From Amoebidium appalachense (taxonomy: Eukaryota > Ichthyosporea): a stretch of DNA of 64,000 nucleotides. Made by a program: the position numbers and the translations under genes. The notes under the pieces were generated by a model that did no database searches, was not told the origin of the DNA, and saw nothing but the letters and a program-made list of their open reading frames with translations. The stretch spans positions 7,006,001 through 7,070,000 of the forward strand of contig CAVNZM010000002.1 in the NCBI GenBank assembly GCA_963693365.1, read 5' to 3'. The stretch's first letter is position 1. Each line of letters starts with the position of its first letter. Below are positions 30,454 to 63,826 of this stretch, piece by piece.

Positions 30454-30981
30454 GGGGGGGTTTACGCTGTTTACTCGAGGCAAAGAGAACCAGTCTCAGG
30501 TATGGGGGGGGGGTTTTTGCTCGGAATATCCCCTCAGCGGTATATCATGATCACGTACATAGATGTCGGGTGGTGACTATATATCAGGGTTTACTTTCTC
30601 GTACGAGACACCATAAAGACTACAAGGAGAAATCAATTAGTTGGGGTTCCCCGTTTTTTTTTTTTTTTTTTTTTTTATCATGATCGGGATGCGTGATTAT
30701 GTCTTAGGCAGCTGGCTGTGGCAAATGGTTTGTTCTTCAAAAAATAATTTCTATATAATAATTAATAGTATAATTTTTATTGTAAATAGCAATGCTGTTT
30801 GCTCTAACAGTATTTACTCATGAGCTTTGCTTTCCACCTAAACTCATTGCTCATCGACCCCTAGACTAACGCGAAAGCAATTACGTAATCGAACGTTCAA
30901 GAGAACTCTTCGTCGATGGTGCTGGAGCCGCGCTGTTCCTACCTCAGTACCAGGTCCATAGCTGTATAATTCACGGCGAGA

Positions 30982-31160
30982 ATGAAGCGGTTACAAGACG
31001 AACAAGGTTCTGGCCCACCAAAAGGCCCCAGAATGGAGCGTTCTCCATGTTATTGCCCGTTATGCGAAGGGAAATTTGTGGCTCGGTCGACCCGAAAACT
31101 GCACAACCAGAGACACACGTGGCTGGCGCCTGCTGGGCAGCCGACAGAGCAGGAAGAGGT
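30982..31160 (+). CDS. C2H2 zinc finger protein, first exon or fragment
   Basis: The ATG at 30982 opens MKRLQDEQGSGPPKG, followed by a single C2H2 finger CPLCEGKFVARSTRKLHNQRH (C-x2-C-x12-H-x3-H, about residues 26-46). A possible donor GAAGAG|GTGTAT follows at about 31157. After that the frame runs into (CA)n. A lone N-terminal finger of this kind occurs in some transposase-related proteins, but no downstream exon was found, so product and completeness are unknown. Confidence 0.4.
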
Positions 31161-31318
31161 GTATCCAGCACTTTTTCTTTTACCGCTTAAGGAAGTTTCA
31201 GATGGATATGCTCACACGTGCTCGCGTAACATAGTATTAAATAAGGTTTGGGTTCCTGCAGGATTAAAACACATCGCTGCTCATGCTGATGTTCATGCAG
31301 ACGCACAGGCCATACACT

Positions 31319-32190
<872 letters not shown>

Positions 32191-33311
32191 CATATGTGTG
32201 TTTTGACAGCATCGATCTGCCGGTGTGTATGTGTATGTGTGCCAGTGCAGCAAGTGTGCCTTGTAACTGATAGCTTCGCTTTTTACGTGTGTGTGTATAT
32301 AGTAGTACACATAGACACTTGCTGATCATTCAGATCGACATTAATATTTAATCTGTCGGTCCTCGGTTTTTTGAGTGAATGATGATCAAGTGTAAGAGCA
32401 TTCACTTGGCAAGTATTAATGTTGCAGAGGCCAGCTGCAGCTGCAAGCGTCGGATGCACACTGACAATTGTCTTTTCAGCGAGTCTAACCTGCAGGCTGC
32501 AGCTGCACACATATAGGGTTGTTATCTTGCGGCACATGCACGGGGATCGTTTCAGAGTAATAGAGTTCTGAATCAGAGCAATGAAAATAATGAAAATAAC
32601 TAAACTTTGTGACTACTTTAAAGTTGCTGAGATCATACGTGGTGCAAGCTGCACTATGAACACATGTACAGTGCTAGTAATTAATACATTTTTGTTGCCT
32701 TCTGCAGGGTTACCGTAGCTACGTCACGGCCTGCACTCAGGGGGGGGGGGGGGAGGGGGGAGGGGGGATGATTCGAAGGGGGTATAAATAAGAACATGCA
32801 CCTAAAGGTCTTTCCCGTGGATCCCCCTCCCCCCCCCCCCCCCCCCCCCTCCCACCTCTCCCCCTCCCCCGGGGCCCCATACTATGATATCTAGGCCCAA
32901 TATTATATGCCCCTTCCCCCCCCCCCCCCCCCCCCTCTCCGGATCCCCGGACCCCACTTCCCTACCCGGAGGCTCAAGAGCTCCCCCCTTCCCCTTCCCC
33001 CCCCCCCCCCCCCCCCCCAAGGCTTACGGGGGCCCTTCTTCATTGAGGGGGAGGGGGTGGGGGGGGGGGGGGGGGGAAGTGGAAGGCAGGGGTGGATGCA
33101 TGTCAGCCTAGGTGAATTAAATTGTTTAACTCCAGTGTACAGGACTGGTCTGAAGGCTTAAGAAAACAACGAGGAAATGGGGTCCAGTGGAGGTGGTGGT
33201 GGTGTTCTGTGTGTGTGTGTACACGTGCACGTATGTGTGTGGTTTTTTTGGGGGGTGAGTGGTGGTGGTGGTGGTGGTGGTGGTCACCGTGGTGGTGGTG
33301 TGTGTGTCTGT

Positions 33312-33362
<51 letters not shown>

Positions 33363-34749
33363 TAGAAAGAAAAACTGCTTGTGGGTCACTGTTTTTCGTC
33401 ACTGTATTTGTAACGGGCCGCTCATATTTATATAACTACTTTAAGTACACGTGTTCATTATCATATACGATGGCCAAATATAGAAATTTTGGCGTCGAAG
33501 TTCTTGGAGCTAAAAAAACGGTTAAAAGGGGGAAATAATAGCTTGGCCCCAAATTTACCTTGCCGTTGTTAGCGAATGTATTTTTTATTCATGAGTTCTA
33601 GCAATTCAGTGAGTGCACGTGCCTGCCTCAGGCTGATCATGACAACTGCAACACACCATTCCTAAATGGATATCAACCAAAAGAAAATAGTATATACTGT
33701 GGTGGTCTCCTAAACCTTGTGCGGCATGCGCATACATGATATTACAGTGACACAGGTGCATATTATTGTTCTGTACACCGGAGTGTGGTGCACGTGGCTG
33801 TTTTGTGCACATGTTACAATAGCAGCACGATCTCCCTAAACTCCATGTTTACACATCCCTCACCCTGTCTCTGCCTTGTCGGTGCTCCAAAACACACACA
33901 CAAATCCCCCTAGACTCAGTGCCTGCACATGGTCGCATTCACGTGCAGGTCACGTGACACATGCAATGCCATACTGCCGTCTACAGCAACAACCACGGCA
34001 GCATGTATACCGGCCCAGCACGAAATATACTTATCGGCAGCCCACTGAACTCGCCCATTTTCTCTTTTTCATGTATGACCCTCCTTTTTTGTGAAATCAC
34101 CCTTTTTGGCCTCCCGGTAGTGGATTTTGCAGGATTTGACTTCTTTGAGGTCCAAAAACCTCAAATTTTCCCCGGCGGGGCCGGGGAGGGAGAATTCAAA
34201 AATTGCCCGCTCCTGATATGGTACCCGGGCCGGTAGAGGGGCGAGTTTAGCACAAATTGAAATCTAGGGAGCCAATAAATTTATTCACCAAAAACGCATA
34301 AGTTGCCAACGTGGCAAAAGCCTGAAACCACAAAAAGCAAGAAACACCGTACGCTCTTCTCACAAAAATGTTTACTGCTTCCACTTAGACTGCATGGAGT
34401 TAACTACTGTGGTATCTTTTTTTGCATGAAGGTTCGAGCGAAATAGACGTGCAACGATCCCCGTGAGTGTGCGTTGCACCCTCCGGATCCCAACATCAAG
34501 TCCGCTCTCGCAGCCTGCTAGCCGCGCGGTAGTCGCGATTGAAGTCGTAGTCATCAAATCATCGTGGCAGTTGCATCGTTTCCCTTAATTCCAAACCAGA
34601 AAATACTGCCTAGTCAAAGAGCATTCTGTTTACACACTTTATAGGCTGTCACACAAGCCTCCATCTCTTAACTGTTTTGTTACAACATTTTCGTCTTTTT
34701 TTCATCAGCTCAAAAGCAACACACATAATCTTGAAGTCCAGTAAGCATC
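32191..34749. other. No gene recognised
   Basis: Contains AT-rich unique sequence, a CTGCAGCTGCA-rich patch (32425-32510), a TATAAATA at 32783 and alternating poly(C)/poly(G) tracts (32740-33080). A (GGT)n/(GT)n block with a G-tract ends at 33361. A 22-codon frame (33470-33538) and GC-poor sequence with no recognisable coding follow. Confidence 0.5.
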
Positions 34750-36075
34750 ATGCCCAAAGAGCACGACATTCCAACACCGTCCCTTCCGGATTCAGCCGTC
34801 ATTGACACAACCAGCAAAGGGTTACCTCCGGATAGCGGGCTGGCACTCCGAGATGGGTTATCGACTAAACGTGCCACTGAATGTAAGCGTGCAGCAGAGG
34901 CGCAGTCTAAAAAGGACGCCATAGACACCGAGTACCTGCGCTTAACTTGGAGTTTCTATTTGCTCATTCTACTCGCTGTATTGGGATTAGAACTTGGATG
35001 CATGGTACACATGACGCGAACGATTGGCTCCGACAGCCCAACGATTTTACTGACGGAAGCCGGGAACTCGCTTCAGGCAGCATATGAAGCCATTAGAGCA
35101 AACACAACAAGCAGTGGTGCACATGTCAACAATATGTTCGCTTTGAGGACCCTCACACGGGAGATGGCAATTTTTAAAACGGTGCGGGCCACGGTGGTCG
35201 ATGTAGGCCAGAGGGCGTTTGTGTACGAGCTAGTGTTAAGCGTTATTGCCGTTGCCTTCCTTCTCACGGCCGGTGTTGTTTTCGCTGTACATCGCGAACA
35301 TAAATTCGTCCGTGCACGCGGCCGCGAGTTTCTGGCGTGCTTCATCACCACTGGAATACTCCTGGTGCTGTCCGTGACGATGCTTGCGGCCGTTTTTTTG
35401 TTGAAGTTATCCGATTTTCCGACGGAGGTCTCGCCGCAGACAGCAGCCAAGTTAGTTAGCGAAAAGGGCAAACTACAGGACTTGATATTTGGGGTGCTGA
35501 CCCTGGTGACCTTGGTGGTGTGCCTGTTTTTTGGCTCCTTCACATGCCGCCTACACGTGATTTACGTTCTTTTCTCCGGTCCCGTACGGCGAAAGAAGGT
35601 GAACTACTTCAGCACGGCGTGGGTTAACATTGTCGTTGCACTTTTCGCAACTATCCCGCTGATAGTGTGGAGATATGCGTCGGACCAAGGGACGGGGACG
35701 CGCAGGTGGCTTACGGCGGGGGTGTGGTTCATGGCACTATTCTATTTTTGCGATATCATATACTACCTGGTGCACTCGCACGTTGCACACAGGGAATTCA
35801 GCGACTACCACTCCAACATGCGTGCGGTGGTCACCAACATTGTACTCATCCTTGCGCTTCTGATATACCAGCAGGTGCATACAACCTCCATTGTCGCCTC
35901 CTTGGGGTACCCGGCGGCGCTTCGCAGCATGGTCTTGTTGAATGTGTTTGATATGCTCAACTGTGCCTGTGTGCAGATATGGCAGGCTAAAAGATTACCC
36001 GCGGTCCGTCCTGTACAATTTGGTTTCACAACACTGCAGAGCACGTCAACACTGAGCAGACTTGGTAGGCAGTGA
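34750..36075 (+). CDS. Intronless eight-helix membrane protein, family unknown
   Basis: Uninterrupted 441-codon frame, ATG at 34750 and stop at 36073-36075, with balanced codon use and no repeats. That is unlike the noise around it. Hydrophobic helices lie at about residues 66-87, 158-181, 194-218, 245-265, 287-308, 321-341, 356-376 and 388-410. The first loop (88-157) has an NTT glycosylation site at 118. A basic PVRRKK follows helix 4. The N-terminal 65 residues are polar and look cytoplasmic. I recognise no family. The lack of introns contrasts with the other conserved genes here and would fit a retrocopy, a lineage-specific gene or acquisition from a virus or prokaryote, none of which I can show. 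Confidence 0.75.
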   Translation: MPKEHDIPTPSLPDSAVIDTTSKGLPPDSGLALRDGLSTKRATECKRAAEAQSKKDAIDTEYLRLTWSFYLLILLAVLGLELGCMVHMTRTIGSDSPTILLTEAGNSLQAAYEAIRANTTSSGAHVNNMFALRTLTREMAIFKTVRATVVDVGQRAFVYELVLSVIAVAFLLTAGVVFAVHREHKFVRARGREFLACFITTGILLVLSVTMLAAVFLLKLSDFPTEVSPQTAAKLVSEKGKLQDLIFGVLTLVTLVVCLFFGSFTCRLHVIYVLFSGPVRRKKVNYFSTAWVNIVVALFATIPLIVWRYASDQGTGTRRWLTAGVWFMALFYFCDIIYYLVHSHVAHREFSDYHSNMRAVVTNIVLILALLIYQQVHTTSIVASLGYPAALRSMVLLNVFDMLNCACVQIWQAKRLPAVRPVQFGFTTLQSTSTLSRLGRQ

Positions 36076-37140
36076 TTGATCCAATGTTTCACTACAGTTG
36101 ATAAGTGGTTGTGTGGTCAGTCCATCCTGTTATGTTCTCTTGATTATTTTTCTTTATGTGTTTCTTTATTATTATAACTATTAGGCCATGGTCAACAAGC
36201 GAGAGTAGCAAGCAGCAATATGATGGTGGACGTATCCATTTATAATTATTAATTTTTTTGTTTCCTTGGTACGGTTAGTAGTGCAACCTGAACATTAGCT
36301 CTCGCAATTCAAGTTTTTCCTCACCGATGGCATTCTCATTGCCACTGTTTTCAGCGGCTACCCATATCATATGTTAATGTATGTGACACAGTAATCCATG
36401 TTAAAGAAGCATTCACACCTTCTTTCTGTTGTGCACACACACGCACATCGTTACTACAGGAATTCAGTATTTAGTAGCAAATCTAATATGCATGTGCATG
36501 TGCAGTGAACCTTACCACTGCCATATAATCATAACTTATGCAGTTGCACAGCTATTTGCATAGCACCAAAGCACAACAGTTACTGTAGGGCCTAAACAGG
36601 GCCCTGAGAGACACACACCCCATAATTTCCACACCACCCCTGATTTCATGCTGTTAAATTTACGAGCTTTTATCTTTATCATACATAAGTTACGTAGCTG
36701 AGTAATGTTTTGATGCCTGTATGCGCCGTGAGTGTGTGTAATTAATGATTTGTTGCCCGGCCATGTGTCGTTAGCAACCTGTATCATTAGTAGATGCATT
36801 AGTATGTAGCCTCATTTTATAAGGTATCATTACTTTCATGTACCGCAGTAAAAAACCGGCCTACGGCTGTAACTTATTGTAGAACGATATGGTTCAGTAA
36901 TTTTCGTATCTTTCAATTTTGCAGCCAAAAGGGTAGATTATGTTATAACACTGACCTATTAGCCAAGAGGTGATGAGGTGTGGTCCGGGCTCATCAATGC
37001 ATTGTGTCGTGCACCTACACAGCAGATCCCGGATGTCAGATACCTGAAATGGCGACCTTACCGGCGCAAAAAGTAAGGCACTGCGCCGTACAACCATTTC
37101 GTGAGATCAAAGTGGTTCTCTTTTTTCTTTCTTTTGTCCA
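36076..37140. other. AT-rich unique sequence downstream of the membrane protein gene
   Basis: Probably contains its 3' untranslated region. No other gene, RNA or repeat is recognised. Confidence 0.5.
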
Positions 37141-37735
<595 letters not shown>

Positions 37736-37804
37736 CCTGCCCCTCCCTCCCTCGTCCTTCTGCCCTCAGGCGGCTTCCCCTCTTATTTTTTTATTTATTT
37801 ATTT

Positions 37805-37851
<47 letters not shown>

Positions 37852-37905
37852 AGCACCAACACGATGTGGCACCACCAGTTGCAGTATGACCGTATTTTCA
37901 CTTTG

Positions 37906-37952
<47 letters not shown>

Positions 37953-37999
37953 TTTTTATGTATCATATTCCATCGCGACTTCTGTCTCCCCTATTCTTT

Positions 38000-39779
38000 A
38001 GAGATTACACTAATAGATTACACCAATAAAAGGTTTATCCCCTCCCTCTTCCCCCCGCCACCGGCTATACCACCACGCCACCACCACCGGCCACGTGCAC
38101 AAGCTTCCCGTGCATGTATATTATGTCCACACATTCGGATTTGTAGTACACACTATGCCTATGAATAGAATTATGATACACATTGTCACTGAGCACGAAC
38201 AATGATTGCTACAATTTTTTTTCAAGTGAATTCGAACTCGCACGGCCAGTATGCATGACGTACATACGTACAGTATACGTATACTGCAAAAGGTGGGAAT
38301 TTTTCTGCAGCTTTGTGCAGCTTCATCAGAATGATCCTGCTTCTACATTTAGCAGCACCGTCCTAGGCCTGCCAGTGGTTCTAGCTGATCTGCTTCGATT
38401 CTGAGATTCTGCTCATAATCACGTTCACCGTACGCGTGCAGCAGCAAACTATAAAGTAAGCAGAACACGGTTCTGTCATCGATCTCCTGACTTAAAACGG
38501 ATTGATAATGGAATTTCTCATTCTAGCAAAATAATTTCTGCTGTAGTCAAGAACTACTACTTCTTCAGAATCTGATCATCAGTGAATCAGCAGCTGCAGA
38601 ATAATTAACTGCGAAAGTTAAAGGCAGCCATTTCGGATTCTGCCTTTATGAGGCCTAGGATTCCCCCCCCCCCCCCCCCCCCCCCCATCCATCCACCCCG
38701 GGCCTGCGCCCCGCGGGCATGCGCAGCCGCTTCTCTGGAGGGCCCTACCGCATCAGCAGAATCAACTTGCTATGCACATGCGAGCCGAATCGTTTTGGCA
38801 ATTAAAAGCCGCATCATGCATTGGGGGGGGGGGGGGGGGGGGGGGGGGAGAGGGGAAGGGGAGGGGGGGGGGGAGGGGCCCCCGGGGGGGTTGCAAGGAG
38901 CTTGAGGGAGGGGGAAGGGGGGGGGAGCAGCGAGCGAGTCGACTAGGGATTGGAGGGGGGAAGGAGGAAAAAGCCTAGTACTAGTATCACGGTATTAGAG
39001 TATACCGGCATGATAAATGGAAAAGCCTTGCAATTTCATGACACCGTATTAGAGAAATAAATTAGGATAGTATCCAGTTTTGCCTCCTTTGAAGGGGGTT
39101 GAAGAGATGCTTGAAGGGGGGGGGGGGGGGGGGGGGGGGAGGTCTCAAGTCCAGACACACATGTACAGACTGCGCACTGTGACACCTGACTTACCAAACA
39201 TGATAGTTTGCACACCAGGACTGGCGTTATCTTTCTGTTGATATTTTTTTTTTTTGCTGTCGTATGAAGTCTGATGCCAGCACTGCCAGGTCCATTCATG
39301 CCTTTTCAAACACTATCGTCTCTGGGCCATTCCCTCTCACATCGTAGCAACCCCCCCCCCCCCCCCCCCCCCCCCCGGGGCACACGCAAGAACACACCTG
39401 CGTGCGTTGTGTGCGCACAAACAAACACAAACACACGTCACCGTCCAACACAAACAAATAATTACACATGCTCTTATCCAAACCCTACAAACACGTGTGT
39501 GTGTGTGTGTGCGTGTGCTCACACACACACACGCCCACGCGCCACGGTGTGCACACCATTGCTCACCATAAATATTATCTACGATACGTGCAAAAATCGT
39601 CAGTATGCTGTCAAAATGCAGGGATAGAAAGTGTGTTACCAGCCAGACTAAATGTGTACCCTGCTTGGAAAAGTAACATAGTTATCGAACAAGTCACACC
39701 ACAATCCCTATTGTTCATTCCCCTTGGCCGTGTCGTTAGAATAGGGTCTTATACATTTACTTGTCCTAAAACCCCCCTC

Positions 39780-39843
<64 letters not shown>

Positions 39844-40129
39844 GAAAAGAAAAAAGAAAAACACTCCTTTGCCCACCCCCACCCACCGATCCACTCGTGA
39901 TCACCACCACCACCACCACCACCACCACAACAACAACAACAAAACAACAACAACAACAACAACAAAAAAAAAAAAAAAAAAAAGGGGGGGGGGGGGGGGA
40001 GGCTGAGATGCGGAGTCGTCTCTGCACTGACTATATGGAAGGATATTTCAGCACCGGAGGGATCGAGCGAAGAAGAAAAGCCCGAGGAAGGGCACTGGAT
40101 TCGAACCAAACCACCAAACCAAAAAATGA
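38000..40129. other. No gene recognised; homopolymer-rich flank of PRKRIP1
   Basis: Unique AT-rich sequence (38000-38650) is followed by poly(C), poly(G) (38822-38848, 39117-39139), poly(C) (39351-39376), (C)n(A)n (39780-39834), (CAC)n/(CAA)n (39901-39965) and (A)n(G)n (39965-40000). Confidence 0.6.
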
Positions 40130-46315
<6,186 letters not shown>

Positions 46316-47205
46316 TTTCGACACTTGGGAGTATCTAAACGCGTTAGGTATACCTATATCTTACTTTCTTGAAGATGCAATTCCTCTACAAGTGACTTTC
46401 CTGCGCTGTTCCGGGCGAACGCATCCCAAGGCGCTACCACCTACTGAGGCGGTGTCTCCTTTCTTTTTTTTTTTTTTTTTTTTTTTTTTTGCTTAAAAGG
46501 GACCGCCGCCTGAGTAGATGTATAACGTTGCACGTGCGGCAACACGTCAGTACGTGTTAGCCCACGGCGTTTGTTTCATGCCATCTCAAGTTAAAACTAA
46601 TCGTGGTCATACCCGAGGCTACGCAAAAGCACCCTCTTCAGACTATTGCGAGATAAGGCCACTGCACTGCTGGGCTCCGGGGGCAGCTTGTGACAGGTGT
46701 ACACAGTTTACGCGTGTAATGCACTTTGTCGACGATTTTGTAAGACTATTCTGATGAATGATGTTAGTGTTAATATAGTACGAGAGTTAGAATGGAAAGA
46801 TGAGGCACTTAGAAGTCTTTAGCAGCGAGTTTGGGCACCCAATATGACGGGAAGACGAGGAAGGATAAGGGGCGGGTGGCGAAGGGGTCAACTTCTCTTG
46901 CTTGTTTGGCATGTATACCCGCACCAAGTCATGAAAGATGAAGGGATCTAGCAAGCTGTTGATGCATCTGGCCAAGCTTGCAATTTACCTTAAGACTGTA
47001 GATAGTTTGTCTAGGTACTACGCATTTGACTTCCATCTCAAGATCAATCTTCACCTACTCTCTCATGGGCATCTTGCATCTATTCACTCTCGTATCACTG
47101 CGTCTCTTGATGTCTTATTTTATAGATGCTTATTATGGTGACATACCATCTCCCATTTCGTTCTTCCCTTTCGCCCCAATTCACCCACCAACCCACCAAC
47201 ACTCT

Positions 47206-47243
<38 letters not shown>

Positions 47244-47438
47244 CCCTGCCCCCAACCAAACACACATACACACACATGCGTTCACACACAGATACATCCA
47301 TCCACACACACACACACTTTGCTCTTAACAATAGGTAAGTGGTGGTCATAATCATCCATTCAAGATGTGTGAAGATCCGCCCTATAATCTGGTCACTATT
47401 TTGGTCGCTAATTGGAACATCCACCTCCAGCCTTTCAG
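46316..47438. promoter_or_regulatory. Head-to-head intergenic region of PRKRIP1 and SUCO
   Basis: The two genes diverge from this 1.1-kb interval, so it should hold both promoters and the missing first exon(s) of SUCO. It has a T-run (46461-46490) and E-box/CRE-like words (GCACGTGC and ACGTCAG near 46530-46550). A strong donor-like AATAG|GTAAGT at 47331-47340 is preceded by a frame reading LLLTIAVCLG across a phase-matching 104-bp intron, which could be part of the SUCO signal peptide. The remaining 5' exon is not identified. Confidence 0.4.
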
Positions 47439-60753
<13,315 letters not shown>

Positions 60754-61020
60754 CCCCCCCCCCCTCCCCCCCCCCCCCCCTCCTCCCCACCCCAAACACA
60801 CACACACCCACCCACTACATACACACACATGGACACACACACACCCGCTTACGCCAAACCACCACCACCAACCTTTGAAAGCAGTTCAAAAAATATTAGA
60901 AAATAACCACAGAAAGGAAAAGTCAAAAAAGAGATTGTCTCTCCCAACCTGTCTGCTTCCTTCTTGCGGCTGTTGCACATGCTTTCCTGATCCGCACTTA
61001 CGCACGCACGCGCGCACGCG

Positions 61021-61058
<38 letters not shown>

Positions 61059-61288
61059 GGCACGTGCGCCAAAATTTTACAAATATCCCATAGGTTTATT
61101 CATTTCATTGGGGCCCTCGTGGCTCACTCTCTGCCGACTTTCTCTTTTCATTTCTGCACCAAAGAGCCCCCTCCCTCTTCCTCCCCCGCCTCCCCCCCCC
61201 CTCCCCCCCCCCCCCCCCCCTCCCCCCCTCTCACGTGACATATCTCCGAACTGATTGGCTGTCCTTTCAGTCGGCTGCGCACACCCAT
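60754..61288 (+). promoter_or_regulatory. SUCO 3' flank and promoter-like segment
   Basis: After the SUCO stop comes C-rich and (CA)n sequence. At 61230-61275 an E-box-like TCACGTGAC is followed 18 bp later by GATTGGCT (inverted CCAAT), then the tentative start codon at 61289. Promoter function is inferred from motifs only. Confidence 0.3.
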
Positions 61289-61628
61289 GCTGCCTCATAA
61301 GTCCACCATCCAATCTCTTGACCTCCACGACCCACGGTAACAACCCCCCCCCCCCCCCCCCCAAACACACACACACACACACACGCACACACACACACAC
61401 ACAACACACAAACACACCGTCATCCCCACACTCGCCCCCCACCTCTCACACACAAAAGAAAGAAAGAAAGAAAGAAAAAGGAAAGAGAAAAGAGAAGAAT
61501 AGGAGAAAAAAGGAAAATAGGAAAGAAAAGAAAAGCAAAGAAGAGCAAGTCATCCATGTGTGCTCCGAAATCTGCATTTTGTTGCTCGTCATGAAAATGT
61601 TTCATGTATCCCTTATACCATTCTTATA

Positions 61629-61659
<31 letters not shown>

Positions 61660-62882
61660 CCTCTCACCCACCCACCCACCCTCCCCACTAGTGTGTGTGT
61701 TATCATCAAGCTCATTTACCATCCCCTTCTCCCATATCCCATTCATGTCTTGTGTGGCAATGATAGAGCGTAAAAAGTGAATCCCACTTGTTTTCGTGTT
61801 TGAATATCAAAGACATGTGTGCATCATAGTCTTGCACTTTGATGAAATGGATGTATTGTTGTTTCTACATATGAGGCCTATGGGTCTTTGTGCCACCCCT
61901 GACCTCTGCTGGTGCACTCGCAGGTCAAGGGGTCGACCTGTCAGCCCGGGCTTGGTGTATGATATACCCCCCCCCCCCCCCCCCCCCCCCCCCGATATAC
62001 GCGGGCTAAGGGATCGAAACTCAGATGCAATTGATGACTTGGGCCCTCCCCGAGAATGGGCTCTGCTTATGACACACACTGTGCGCATGGCTGATGTTGC
62101 ATACTTGAATGTTTGCCTTTGCATGTGTCCTGCACCGTGCTTCTCATCGTGTATGCATACTTCGTACCCTGTTCCGCATTCAAACCCTTCCCCCCCCCCC
62201 CCCATAATAATAATAATGTAATAATAATAATAATAATAGTAATAGTAATAGTAATAGTAATAGTAATAGTAATAATAATATTAATATGTTGCATACTGTT
62301 TGTGGGTGCTCTTCGTTTGTAACGATCGCAAATGTGTTGCGATTTCCTTCGTGGATGTGTACTGCACACTCCCTATAATACACTGACCCCCCCCCCCCAC
62401 CCCTCCCTCCCCTCCCTCCCTTCCTCCCTTTGCCCCCCTTTCCCGCTCACCCCTCCTCCTTTCTTGCCCACTACAAAAAAGGGGAAATACCCCCCAAGAG
62501 CCCATATGCGCGGTTTCATAATGTTGTCATGCTGTTGGGGTGTGGGCTGGTCATAATGGGAAAAAAAAGCACAGAGTGATTTGAGGCATGTGGTGTTTTT
62601 GTCAGTGTGTTCAAACGTGGCAGAGACCTGCGGCTGACGTGTGTATGTGGCACAGGGCAACATATGGACGCCCACGTTCTGTCACTCTGTAAGTCTCCTG
62701 GAGAAGGGGGGGGGGGGGGTTGTCGCGCAAGGGGGTGATAATGATACAGTAGGGAGAGGGTTTATTAGCTTGCGTGTGTAAGCAAACACTTCATGCACGA
62801 GCGGTGAAATTTGGCGAATCTTTTTCTTCTTCCCTTTTCTTCTTTCTTCCTTTTTTTCTTTTCTTTTTTTTTTTTTTTTTAA

Positions 62883-62920
<38 letters not shown>

Positions 62921-63110
62921 GGGGGGGGGGGCACATGCGAGCACGTGTTGTTTTTGGTAGTAGGATGAGTGGCAACGGGAGATTTGGTTTTAACCCATTT
63001 GGGTGTACAGGACGCGGTTTTCATCCATTGAAAACGGCATGATCCCAATGGATGTTGCTGCTAGCCCTTCAACAGTCACATGGGGGTACGTGCATGGTGC
63101 ATGCTCCCTG

Positions 63111-63194
<84 letters not shown>

Positions 63195-63367
63195 CAGAGA
63201 TGAACTTGGAGCGCCTGGGGGGGGGGGGGGGGGGGGGGGGGTTCGGTTAGTTGGGTTGATGAGTGGGGCGGGGAGGAGAGGGGAAGGAATAGTGGGTGGG
63301 TCTCGGGTCGGGGTTGGGGCCGTAGGATTGCGTGGGGAGGTGGAAGGGATGGAGGGAGGGGTGGGTT

Positions 63368-63416
<49 letters not shown>

Positions 63417-63644
63417 TACAGGTAAAAAAGTTTTAGGATTTAGACACTGATGCAGGAGTGGTGGGCAGGGGGACGGAAGCAGTAAGGTCAGAGGACACAC
63501 ACAGGCTGCATCGTGCAAACAGCCAGCCGGAAACGGTGTCCCCAGCCATGCGAGGTATACATATGTGCCTGTGTGCACGTGCCTGTGTGTGGGTGTGCTC
63601 GGGAGGATGTGTGATGTGTGTGTGTGTCGGTGCTTTTTTTGTTG

Positions 63645-63695
<51 letters not shown>

Positions 63696-63826
63696 ATGGT
63701 GTGTTTGGGCATGGAGAGCCAGATCAAGTACAAGTGCTAGAAGCAGCTGTATACCGTTTCTTGTGTGCACAGTGCCTGTGGCACCAGTGGGTGCCCTCAT
63801 ATATTGGGCCTTCACCTTTCACACAG
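61289..63826 (+). CDS. Tentative multi-exon gene, product unknown, may run off the window
   Basis: Four short segments have credible splice sites: 61289-61337 (MLPHKSTIQSLDLHDPR, donor GTAACA), 61924-61954 (acceptor CTCGCAG, frame SRGRPVSPGL), 62656-62688 (acceptor GGCACAG, GNIWTPTFCHS, donor GTAAGT) and 63011-63085 (acceptor TGTACAG, IENGMIPMDVAASPSTVTWG, donor GTACGT). A fifth begins at 63771 after GTGCACAG. The first three join in phase; the fourth fits phase only if joined directly to the first. I recognise no family, so these may be chance splice-like sites. Confidence 0.25.
61994..62185 (+). repeat. Poly(C)-tailed dispersed repeat, family B (copy B5)
   Basis: Family B unit on the plus strand: GATATACGCGGGCTAAGGGA, TCGAAACTCAGA, core GGGCTCTGCTTATGACACAC, end TGTTCCGCATTCAAACCC plus C-tract. 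Its truncated start is directly preceded by about 25 C (61969-61993). Confidence 0.9.
62205..62287. repeat. (TAA)n/(TAG TAA)n trinucleotide array
   Basis: ATAATAATA, then (ATAGTA)n, then ATAATAATATTAATATG, immediately after the C-tail of copy B5. Confidence 0.95.
62326..62387 (+). repeat. Poly(C)-tailed repeat, family C (copy C4, short, diverged)
   Basis: GTGGATGTGTACTGCACACT, then CCCTATAATACACTGA and a C-tract. Resembles the end of copies C2 and C3. Confidence 0.5.
62870..62931. repeat. (T)n-(G)n homopolymers
   Basis: T-rich sequence then about 37 G, a single A and further G. Confidence 0.9.
63112..63193. repeat. (GT)n array
   Basis: About 80 bp of pure GT, 25 bp after the tentative donor at 63086. 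Confidence 0.95.
63376..63694. repeat. Two long poly(G) tracts
   Basis: G-tracts of about 34 (63382-63415) and 40 (63655-63694), each preceded by GT or T-rich sequence. Confidence 0.95.

Noticed and set aside
29899-30683. Open frames of 194-248 codons across the gap
   Set aside because: They consist of N; there is no sequence evidence.
46787-46975. Minus-strand CINSLLDPFIF resembling helix 7 of a GPCR
   Set aside because: Short, preceded by a stop, with no other receptor segment nearby; chance resemblance.
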